Part shown: positions 30,652 through 38,951 of the stretch, in pieces
Position numbering within the stretch: the first letter of the stretch is position 1
Layout of the letters: each line of letters begins with the position of its first letter
NCBI GenBank assembly: GCA_024704765.1
Contig: JAKMXF010000255.1
Coordinates: forward strand, 1-64,000
Length of the DNA: 64,000 nucleotides
Direction: 5' to 3'
Source of the DNA: Oopsacas minuta
Lineage: Eukaryota; Porifera; Hexactinellida; Lyssacinosida; Leucopsacidae
Notes under the pieces: model-generated
Database searches by the model: none
The model's input: only the letters and a program-made list of their open reading frames with translations
Told to the model about the DNA's origin: nothing
Made by a program: the position numbers and the translations under genes

Positions 30652-33627
30652 TTAAAAAGGGTTAGAATTCGGACAATTCTTCTTGTTGTGGCCAGCTTGT
30701 CGACATATAGAGCATAATCTGGGTCCTCCTCTACTAACCTTAGAGAAAGAATTGCCCCCTCGCCCCCTCTGCGGGGGACTAAAGCTATCTCTCCTCTCTT
30801 CATCTGCCCATTGGAAGAAGTTACACCCCTGTTCTCTAGGCTTTGGACAACTGTAGAACTGTTTACCGTGGTTGTTGCCCTGTTTCTGTACTGTTAGTAG
30901 CTTAGCTTGCTCACCACAGCGACAACACACAGACTGATTGTGTGAATTAGAATCTGGCCTATTCGGGTACAGACTCATAAACGGGTCTCCTGTAGGAGGT
31001 ACATAACTTGACATTTGTGTCGGGTCCTGTCTGGGAGGGCGAGTATCCATGGAAGGATCACTCCTAGGGTCCCATAAGAAATACTTACAGGAATTTGTCA
31101 TACAAGTGTAAAACTTTCTTCCAGTATTTGGACCCTCTTTTTTAACCGTTAGGAGGTTAGCTCGGGCCCCACAGTTACAAACAACAAAATTATCATCATC
31201 CCCACCTGAGGGAGGTTCTGTTACCCTAGGGTGCTTGGTATAGTGTGAAGTACCATCAGAGTAACGCTTTACAGGTGGTGGTGGGTTAGTTGGATCAAAT
31301 CCCAAATCTCTCCTGCCAGAGGCAATAGGATTATTATTATTACTATTATGGGGAGTGTCTTGTATTGTGAAGCTATTCTGTGGTACTACTGATTGATATG
31401 AATTATGAGAATGAGCTACTGTAGGTGGATGAGAAGACATATTACGTAGTTCGATACCAGCACGTTTGATGTCTTCGTTACAGAATAAGCAACCAATAAA
31501 TACATTAGGAATGTCTCCCTGTAGGAAGTAGGGTATCGTTCCTCTCTCAAATGTGAGTCTAGCTTTGTGGACAGGAGGGTGCGGACATCTGTTACAAAGC
31601 TGCTCAGACTCCGTCTTAGCATGAGTGACGCCAGAAGGAAAGAATACAATATATTTGCATTGAGGATACCCAACACAAGACAGAATCCATTTCTCTTCTC
31701 GCGTAGTTTTAAAGTACATGTCGAATTGTAAACAGCTACGACACTTAGCCAGGGGTAAGAGGTCGTCTCCACCTCCTCTCATGTCCCCTTGTTCAGGACC
31801 CATTGGCTCAGGGGTACCAAAATAGCTGGAAAGAGATTGGTCAATTTTGATAGCATTTGCAGTGGTTTCGATAAACACTTGCTTATATTTCTCTACCATT
31901 GATTTAATGACGTCATCCTTATTCTTCTGTCCCAAACAAATAGCCTTGAGGTCTGCCTCTAGTTCTGCGCGTAGATACGGCTTAGAGAGATTATAACCGA
32001 TCTCATCATACCCCTCTACTAGTCCCATACCCAGCATGCCAGGCAAGAAGGTACCATCTTGTTGCACACCTACATATCTACGCGACTTAATCGTTTCTAT
32101 GTGTTCAGCGTGTGTAGCGTCTGTCCCAATCCCATGTTTCTCCATCAGGGCTATAAGATCTGCTTCCTTTAAGAGGAGAGGAGGGGTTGTCTCACCCTCT
32201 ACTAGCTCAATTCGTTCCGTCGGGAGACTTTCCCCCTGTGTGAAGTTTGGAATATTCTTATCACTCCACTTATCGTATGGATAAACCTCAAGATAATTCC
32301 TCTGAGTTATTACTAGACCGGCTGCAGAAAACTCTTCCTGACTCACACATATGTCTACGCTAGTTTCCATGCCTTGAGCGTCCTTGGAGCAACAAGCGAG
32401 GAAATGCCGCACAATGAACTCATATACTTTTTTTTCGTCCCCTTGAAGGTTCGGTGCGTACTTTATCGGGTGGATAGGAGGATGAGCTTGGTCTGATTTA
32501 TTTCCCCGTCTCGGATTCGGCGTATCAGCTAGAATCTGTCTCGCCATGTCCCCCCATTGTCCGTCTTGTGTCTGCTCCTGAACCAACGGGACTAGATTCA
32601 TGCTGGCAGGGAATAAGTTAGTCTCTGTACGGGGGTAGCTAATAAGACCCTGAGTGTACAGTTTCTCTGCTATACTCATTGCTTGTTTAGCATTTATGTG
32701 AAGTTTCCTAGAAGCATGTTTCTCAAACTCTACCGTATCAAGTGGTAAGGGTCGCCATTTGCTCTTGGACTTAGAAGCAACTCGAGACACAACAGCTGTA
32801 GGATGTTCCTGACACATTTCTAGGAATATTTCCGTCACTGCTCGATTGAATAACCTTCCACGAGACCAACTAAAATCTACCGAAATATCGTTTTTCATCA
32901 CAACAGCTTTCAGCTTATAGAAGGTCTCGGGGACAAACTGTTGTACTTGTTTGTATCTATCTACTACAAAGCCTAGGGTGGGGAACTGACAGGGACCGTA
33001 GCTAACAAGCTGATCGGCTAGATCAGCTGGAAACACTTTTTGAAGTCTCAGAGTTAGGAATCTAGTGAATGCGGCTCCTATTCTCAAATCTAACTCTTGT
33101 CTGCAGTAAACCGCAGCAGCTAATTTCTCATCTAAACTTTCTAGTCTCTGAATAGCTGTTTTTATGGAACGAAATGTAATTTCAGAAAATCTAGCCCGAT
33201 ACACTCTGATTCTGTTATTAGCAGACAGACAAACATCTCTTATCTCAGCGCCGATGTTCTCTCCCTCTCTATCACAATCCGTCCAGAGCACCAGCACCTC
33301 GTTCTTTTTAGCTTCTCTCTCCAGCGTTTTCTTGATGGGCTGGTAGTTCTCTGGACAAAATGAAAGGATGGGAGCAGAAAATAATGCAACAGGGGGACAT
33401 TTTTCCCAGCCTTTGAAGGGTCCAGTGAAATCATATGTCATCAGGTGACCTGATACTGAGGTCATTGAAACACTAGCGTTATTGTTCAACATTTCACAGG
33501 AAAACTCATAAATTTTATTGAACTTAGAAAGTCCCTCTCTCCTACTGGATTGGTTGTTCGAGAGGAGGCGACTGATCTCTCGGGCTGCATCGTTCTTCTC
33601 TGCCACACACAACACCTTGAGAGTCAT
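30652..33627 (-). CDS. TOP3A: DNA topoisomerase III alpha
   Basis: Type IA topoisomerase that, with BLM and RMI proteins, dissolves double Holliday junctions; in many animals it also acts in mitochondria. Single exon, 991 aa. TOPRIM domain with VLCVAEKNDAAREIS and the metal-binding TDCDREGENIG (about residues 117-126). The active-site Tyr is residue 331 in LISYPRTETNLFP. Further family blocks are GNKSDQAHPPIHP and EKHGIGTDATHAEHIETIK. The C-terminal half carries CxxC zinc modules, two GRF zinc fingers (around CNCGARANLLTVKKEG and CRCGEQAKLLTVQKQG) and a final CCHC knuckle (CSICRQAGHNKKNC). An in-frame TAA lies directly before the ATG, so this exon has no room for the mitochondrial presequence found in vertebrate TOP3A. 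No intron, unlike vertebrate TOP3A. Confidence 0.97.
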   Translation of the reverse strand: MTLKVLCVAEKNDAAREISRLLSNNQSSRREGLSKFNKIYEFSCEMLNNNASVSMTSVSGHLMTYDFTGPFKGWEKCPPVALFSAPILSFCPENYQPIKKTLEREAKKNEVLVLWTDCDREGENIGAEIRDVCLSANNRIRVYRARFSEITFRSIKTAIQRLESLDEKLAAAVYCRQELDLRIGAAFTRFLTLRLQKVFPADLADQLVSYGPCQFPTLGFVVDRYKQVQQFVPETFYKLKAVVMKNDISVDFSWSRGRLFNRAVTEIFLEMCQEHPTAVVSRVASKSKSKWRPLPLDTVEFEKHASRKLHINAKQAMSIAEKLYTQGLISYPRTETNLFPASMNLVPLVQEQTQDGQWGDMARQILADTPNPRRGNKSDQAHPPIHPIKYAPNLQGDEKKVYEFIVRHFLACCSKDAQGMETSVDICVSQEEFSAAGLVITQRNYLEVYPYDKWSDKNIPNFTQGESLPTERIELVEGETTPPLLLKEADLIALMEKHGIGTDATHAEHIETIKSRRYVGVQQDGTFLPGMLGMGLVEGYDEIGYNLSKPYLRAELEADLKAICLGQKNKDDVIKSMVEKYKQVFIETTANAIKIDQSLSSYFGTPEPMGPEQGDMRGGGDDLLPLAKCRSCLQFDMYFKTTREEKWILSCVGYPQCKYIVFFPSGVTHAKTESEQLCNRCPHPPVHKARLTFERGTIPYFLQGDIPNVFIGCLFCNEDIKRAGIELRNMSSHPPTVAHSHNSYQSVVPQNSFTIQDTPHNSNNNNPIASGRRDLGFDPTNPPPPVKRYSDGTSHYTKHPRVTEPPSGGDDDNFVVCNCGARANLLTVKKEGPNTGRKFYTCMTNSCKYFLWDPRSDPSMDTRPPRQDPTQMSSYVPPTGDPFMSLYPNRPDSNSHNQSVCCRCGEQAKLLTVQKQGNNHGKQFYSCPKPREQGCNFFQWADEERRDSFSPPQRGRGGNSFSKVSRGGPRLCSICRQAGHNKKNCPNSNPF

Positions 33628-34033
33628 TTAACTCCACAACAAATTAGCTATTCAATAACGTAGTATTTGCAGTTTTTGTTGCAAAGAACTTTGGATAAAA
33701 AATAGCACAGAAAGGTGATAAATCAGTAATAATAATTATAACAACTTGCCTAAGGATTAGATGGACAGTTGTTTGTAATATCCAAAATTCTTGAAACTGC
33801 TGGATATTTATATGAAATAGTAGTACAGTGGTGATGTAATCATTTACAAAACACCTGTCAAAGTAGAAACAGATTAAAATATAACTTATCTATCAGTAAT
33901 ACAGGAATTTAAGAGATGTTGCCCGACAAAGGAGAGGCCTAGTCTCTACTCACTCTAAGCTCTATTTTCTCCTCAGCTTTATGCCAAACTCATTATAATT
34001 AGACGTCATTAGAATCCCATAATAAGTACATCC

Positions 34034-34336
34034 TCAATGGAGTCTGCACCTGATTAAAGAAGTTCTAATGACGTCCGGATTGTATTTAAGCTTAGCGGTC
34101 ATCTCCTGTTTAAACTGCGGAGTACCGTAGAGCTTAATAGTGAAGTAGAGCCCGTGGTTTATCCTCTCCTTTATCTTAGTTGTCATTATGTAAGGTAGAG
34201 CAGTTCCAGACATCATCTTGAGGTCTGTGAGATGACAATCCAGTCGGTAAAAAGCTTTGCATAAATCTAGCAATACAGTTTTCGTCTTCTGTCTAGATTG
34301 TGCACGGAGAATCAAAACCAATTCATATAGAGGCAT
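34034..34336 (-). CDS. MRPS6: mitochondrial ribosomal protein S6 (bS6m)
   Basis: Small-subunit mitoribosomal protein of the bS6 family, 100 aa on one exon (human 125). Family features are the start MPLYELVLILRAQ, the TALPYIM strand, HGLYFTIKLYG and the closing YNPDVIRTSLI. The open frame extends 22 codons upstream (to 34402), but this leader is not conserved and the Met at 34336 matches the family start exactly. bS6m proteins usually have no cleaved presequence. Divergent from the receptor gene starting at 35130. Confidence 0.88.
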   Translation of the reverse strand: MPLYELVLILRAQSRQKTKTVLLDLCKAFYRLDCHLTDLKMMSGTALPYIMTTKIKERINHGLYFTIKLYGTPQFKQEMTAKLKYNPDVIRTSLIRCRLH

Positions 34337-34911
34337 CAGAGAAATACGTGACAAGTAATAATGACAAGAGCTAAATCGAAAGTGAAAATGGAATAAATAC
34401 ACATAAAAAAAAGGCTATTCGCGGTGGAGTGTTGTGCTACGAGGCGGTATTGTACAAGTTGATAACTTTGATTGCCTGAGACATAGAAAGCAGACACATC
34501 AGCCATTTTGCTGTTTTGAGTCGTTAGTGAAATATTTTAAAATGTGATTTAGAATATGAAACGTAAGGGCAAAGGTTAAACAGTTCATTGTAATTTGATG
34601 CTAAATCGTAACCTGAGTACCAAAATGGGGGAGGTTTATATCTGTTAGGCTGTTAGGGAGTATAAGAGTTCCTTAGTTTTAGAAAATACATTTATAATTT
34701 GTATTTATTTGACGTTTCCAGTGTGATTATTATCTTGACCGATATACAGGAAGTATTTTAGCTTACGTATATGTCTAGCAAGACTGAATATTAGACATTG
34801 AGTATAAAAATTTACAAGCAAGTCCCACGATACGCGGCGTAACATAGTTGTATCTTGCATTGACCAAGTTGGGTTTTAAAATGTATCTAGAATAATGGTA
34901 GTAAATAAATA

Positions 34912-35085
34912 CAGTCAACTCCCGCTATATCGAAGCTCAAGGGACCGCGATAATTACTTCAATAAAACCGATTAAATATGTGTGTTGTTTCGACGGTTTG
35001 GGACGATACGTGTTCGTACAATCCCAGACTTCGATACAAGCGGGTATTTCGGTATTTCCGTGTTCGATAAAACGGGAGATGACTG
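34912..35085 (+). mobile_element. MITE family A, copy 1 (complete)
   Basis: Complete 174-bp element flanked by TA on both sides. The terminal inverted repeats start CAGTCAACTCCCGCTATATC and end with the near-reverse complement closing AACGGGAGATGACTG. TA target duplication and CAGT ends are typical of pogo/Tc1-mariner MITEs. It ends 44 nt before the receptor start codon. Confidence 0.88.
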
Positions 35086-35129
35086 TACACCAAATATTCT
35101 ATTACAATTATAAATTAGAGAAACATAAA

Positions 35130-36503
35130 ATGATGTCTCGATTTTCAATAATCCTAACAGTGTGTCTACTACCACATCTACTGAGTGCAGAGAACTTATT
35201 TATTAAACCAGATAGAGTCTCATGCAAGGGGGAGGAAATAAAAATGAGCTGCTATATAGAGCCTCCAACAGGGGAACAATTCTCCAATAAGGTACCATTG
35301 ATCTCTATTGACAATTCTGAACCATATACCAAAGATCAAATAAATTCTAACACTATCCCGCATCTAGACACCAGTGGATATCATATCGAGAAATTATCAA
35401 CAGTATCTCCACAAATTGCAGCCAGCATTACAATTACCAGTTTCGTCTCCAAGGATAGTGCAGTACTATTCGGTTGTCATGGTAGTTACATTAGCGGTAC
35501 AAATACTGAAGCACTAGCATCTGGGAACGCCCCTAGGCAAGCCAAGGTTCCAAATCAAATACTTTTCGACCTGTATGTTGACCTTATTTCTATCAGCGAT
35601 TGGTGCAGAGCTTTGGTCAGTATAAAATTCCTAGGCCCACCAGAAAGTGAACGTGCTATTGAATACTATCAGGTGTATGTTGATGGAGATCTTCAATCAG
35701 CAAATATAAGTAACGACACCGATTACTTCTATCCATCAGGTTTTTACTTAGATGTCAGTCCTGCCACTACCTATAGTATTGGCTTAGCAGCAGTTAGTTG
35801 TGCTGGCGCTGCTCCAAAGAGTCAGGATGATGTAGACATTTCTATCCCGAGTTATGAACTGGATTCGAATTTACGCTTCGAACTCGATTATTTTAATTCT
35901 CTGATTATTAATTGGGACTTCACAAAAGATCACGACATTCCTTTCGCCATAGGATATAGCTTAAAAGTAAACACTGCATTCAAAACTGATCTAGAGAGCA
36001 GTGTACTTACCCAGACGTTGAATTTCATACAAAGCTCTGCTGAAACTTCTTATTCATTCGATTTCGGGCTTAGCATAATCGGGGAGCAATCACTATACCT
36101 AGACATAACTGTTGACCTTGGGATAGTTTCTCAATGTCATGACGATAAATTCGCAGGGAATATAATAACAAACACCCAAACTAGTATTAGATCACATGTT
36201 GCACCTATTAATATCCCTTATAAGATTTCATGGATCGTAGTTGTAGTTGTCTCAGTAGCATTGGCAGTTTGTACCTGCAGTAATTATGTATCAATACTGA
36301 GCTTGCTGGTTATGTATTGTGAGAAGAAGAGAATAAATAGGAGAAATGCATACCATAATTTGATTCCAGAGGATAGGACTGAAACGAGCGCACCCCTTCT
36401 GAGCAGAATGGAAGTGCAAGAACCTACTTTACCAGCCCCTGGCTACTCAGTGAATACTGGTACTGCAGAGCAGCCGAGATATGGACCTGTTTATCACGAT
36501 TAA
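35130..36503 (+). CDS. type I membrane protein, Ig-like + FN3-like domains (copy 1)
   Basis: Single exon, 457 aa. Residues 1-20 are a signal peptide (MMSRFSIILTVCLLPHLLSA). An Ig-like domain follows with paired cysteines in KMSCYIEP (strand B) and VLFGCHGSY (strand F). Then come two regions of FN3-like pattern (GPPESERAIEYYQVYVDG ... GLAAVSCAGAAP; and LRFELDYFNSLIINWDF ...), and one transmembrane helix near residues 365-395 (WIVVVVVSVALAVC). The cytoplasmic tail contains YHNL, PGYSV and PRYGPVYHD, possible tyrosine-phosphorylation or sorting motifs. I do not recognise a named family. It is a paralogue of the next gene. The frame is open 50 codons upstream, but that part is translated MITE sequence, so the Met at 35130 (or 35133) is the start. 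Function unknown; adhesion or recognition receptor is an inference from architecture. Confidence 0.8.
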   Translation: MMSRFSIILTVCLLPHLLSAENLFIKPDRVSCKGEEIKMSCYIEPPTGEQFSNKVPLISIDNSEPYTKDQINSNTIPHLDTSGYHIEKLSTVSPQIAASITITSFVSKDSAVLFGCHGSYISGTNTEALASGNAPRQAKVPNQILFDLYVDLISISDWCRALVSIKFLGPPESERAIEYYQVYVDGDLQSANISNDTDYFYPSGFYLDVSPATTYSIGLAAVSCAGAAPKSQDDVDISIPSYELDSNLRFELDYFNSLIINWDFTKDHDIPFAIGYSLKVNTAFKTDLESSVLTQTLNFIQSSAETSYSFDFGLSIIGEQSLYLDITVDLGIVSQCHDDKFAGNIITNTQTSIRSHVAPINIPYKISWIVVVVVSVALAVCTCSNYVSILSLLVMYCEKKRINRRNAYHNLIPEDRTETSAPLLSRMEVQEPTLPAPGYSVNTGTAEQPRYGPVYHD

Positions 36504-37140
36504 ATGTGAGATTTCCTTTTGAGGATTTGTTAAATATTTAAGTTCGCATTTATTTTGTTTATCGAACTATTATTCATTTGTATAGCGAGTATCTCTGGTA
36601 GCTAGTTATATGTAACTATCGTGAGGTATTTGTCTATTGAATTAAGATATGTATGTATTAGGTCATTAGTTCTAAGGGTATCTCTACTATTCAGCCTCTA
36701 TAGTTGCTAAAAATTAGTTATTTATACAAATCAAGCTAGAGTAAGCAAACACTTAATAAATAATTCCTAATCAAATATATTTGATTTACGTATGTTGTTT
36801 AGATATCATTTCATTTTCGGGGGAGGGCGAGTTCTCGCAATCTTCCAAGTAAATTTCAAAGATATTCCAACAAGGAAACTAACCTTAGGAAGTAATTAGC
36901 TTCTAATTAGTTCTGTAGGATCTGGTAGAGTTTAGATTAAAATAGTTTTGATTGCATTGTAAAAAGTAAAACATCCAATTTATTCGGAATAATACCGCCA
37001 TTCTGAGGATGTTTGTGGTACAGATGACTCTTGTAAAAATAGTTACTTTAGCTAGATTGTATCGTAAAGTATTTGCAGCACTTTTCCCAATATAAATAGA
37101 AAATTTTCATTGTTTATTATCTTAATATCTACAATTTAAC
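36504..37140. other. intergenic between the tandem receptor genes
   Basis: About 640 nt between copy 1 and the microsatellite ahead of copy 2. AT-rich, with a possible polyadenylation AATAAA near 36757 for copy 1. No gene or MITE family recognised. Confidence 0.45.

Positions 37141-37177
<37 letters not shown>
37141..37177. repeat. (ACA)n microsatellite upstream of receptor copy 2
   Basis: About twelve ACA/CAA units ending 36 nt before the start codon at 37213, so probably inside the promoter or 5' UTR of the second receptor gene. Confidence 0.9.
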
Positions 37178-37212
37178 ACTAGATCGTAATTTATAACAAT
37201 TATTGAATAAAT

Positions 37213-38631
37213 ATGGCCCCAATAACACCCAGCATATTTTATTTAATAACTCTCCTCTCCATCAATATCTTCTATTCTTATGCACCTTCAGCTCTAAACA
37301 CATTCACATTCAACCCACCTGAACCGCTATGCGTTGGGGAACAAGTAGTCATGAAATGCTCCATCGATTTATCGCCAAGCTCCCTCTACAGGGATATCTC
37401 ATCAGCTCTTATATCAATTAATGGGACTACTCCTATTTCAATCGAGCGATTCGGTGAACTAGCTACGATGGATGTAGATATATCAAGATATAGTGCTGAA
37501 TTTGTAACGAATAATCAAGGGCAAGATGATATCTCAGCTTTGATTACAATCGCAGGTTATCTTCCAATCGATTCTTCGATCGTATTCGGGTGTCATGGAT
37601 TATATATTAATTCTAGCTACACTCCAGCATTAGCCTTTGGATCTCCAACAACCGCATTAATACCCACTCCCCCTTCTCTTACCGACACGGGTCTGTCTAT
37701 TAACCCCAGTACATGTGAGACTGTTGTAACAACATACTTAATACCCCCGGATAGTTCTGACAGAGCTATAGAATCATACTCCCTATATCTTAACATGGTG
37801 TTAGTCCTCACTGTAGCTGTTGATAGTAACTTTAATGATGAACAAGAAATCAATACAAAGTTGAAGCTTAACAGAGAACATGTACTATCAGTTGTAGCCA
37901 TGAGCTGTGTAGGAAAATCTCCAACTTATACTCAGGTAATAGTAGAGCTTCCTTCCTACTTGTTCAAACCAGATAGTTTAGATTTTACGATAAATTCAGA
38001 AAATCAGCTGTTCATCAGCTGGGAGCTATCAGCTGATGATAAGTATGAGATTATCATGTCTTATGAAATGGAGTTAAAACTTAAAAATATCCCAGTAGGA
38101 CACCTTATAGCCCCGTCTCATGAAATTGCAATAAAAAGTGAATTCAGTCAAACCTCAAAACAAAATTCCTATACAGTAGATCTATCTCTACTCAACAGCA
38201 TTGATTTCCCTCTTAACATAAGCGTTACTCTACAAATAATATCCCGCTGTGAATACAATGCTACTGGAAAGAATAAAATCATTAAAGTGATACAATACAA
38301 TCTGCAATTGAATAATACAGACAGTGTATTGAGCGAGGAATCTCAGTCTATACCAGTCTACGGGACTGTTGTTATTGCTATTTTAGCGATTGCATTAGTA
38401 GGCTGTTTCATGGTAAATATACTCATTACCTTTCTGGTAATTAAGAGTTGTAAACCAAACTCAAAAGCAGAAAATCCTCAAATAATGAAGATGGATGAGG
38501 AAGTTTCGATTCGAAAAAATTCCAACAAACATACGATCGAAGAGGCGAATCAGCTATATACTTCCCCTAGAGATAACAATGATAGTAATAACAACCTGCT
38601 TTCTGATTCTAACTATTCCACAATTAATTAA
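37213..38631 (+). CDS. type I membrane protein, Ig-like + FN3-like domains (copy 2)
   Basis: Single exon, 472 aa, same strand and architecture as the gene 0.7 kb upstream. Signal peptide at residues 1-25; an Ig-like domain with cysteines in VVMKCSIDLS and IVFGCHGLY; FN3-like regions with PPDSSDRAIESYSLYLN and VVAMSCVGKSP; N-glycosylation sequons; one transmembrane helix (VVIAILAIALVGCFMVNILI); and a cytoplasmic tail with LYTSP and NYSTI tyrosine motifs. The shared blocks FGCHG, ERAIE/DRAIE and SC.G.(A/S)P show tandem duplication followed by strong divergence; the tails are not alignable by eye. Family not recognised, so no function is assigned beyond a cell-surface receptor-like protein. Confidence 0.8.
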   Translation: MAPITPSIFYLITLLSINIFYSYAPSALNTFTFNPPEPLCVGEQVVMKCSIDLSPSSLYRDISSALISINGTTPISIERFGELATMDVDISRYSAEFVTNNQGQDDISALITIAGYLPIDSSIVFGCHGLYINSSYTPALAFGSPTTALIPTPPSLTDTGLSINPSTCETVVTTYLIPPDSSDRAIESYSLYLNMVLVLTVAVDSNFNDEQEINTKLKLNREHVLSVVAMSCVGKSPTYTQVIVELPSYLFKPDSLDFTINSENQLFISWELSADDKYEIIMSYEMELKLKNIPVGHLIAPSHEIAIKSEFSQTSKQNSYTVDLSLLNSIDFPLNISVTLQIISRCEYNATGKNKIIKVIQYNLQLNNTDSVLSEESQSIPVYGTVVIAILAIALVGCFMVNILITFLVIKSCKPNSKAENPQIMKMDEEVSIRKNSNKHTIEEANQLYTSPRDNNDSNNNLLSDSNYSTIN

Positions 38632-38808
38632 CGATAATAGAACACAGACAGCAGTTGTAGTAATTTGTGTATACATTTATAATGATAAAGCAATCAAGTA
38701 TAACTTCATCCCAGGAGAGTCTTTTCAGGAAAATGCTGGCCAGAATTTCCTGGCTAACCCCCCTAATAATCAAATAAATATTTGTGAAAATAATTCATAA
38801 GTTTGAAC

Positions 38809-38814
38809 AATAAA
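38809..38814 (+). terminator. polyadenylation signal AATAAA
   Basis: AATAAA 178 nt after the stop of receptor copy 2. The convergent MICAL gene ends at 38952, so the two 3' ends are packed within about 320 nt. Confidence 0.55.
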
Positions 38815-38951
38815 ATAACAGTTTCATATTATGACAAATATTGTTATTTACAGATTTAAGAATTATGTAAGGTAATGTTTGGGTGTATATAAAAGCTGTG
38901 CTGTTAAAATGGTACAAGTGTTTTAGTCGTATGTCCTTATTAGGTATTTTA

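Noticed and set aside
34980-35129. N-terminal 50-codon extension of receptor copy 1
   Set aside because: It is translated MITE sequence; the Met at 35130 starts a proper signal peptide.
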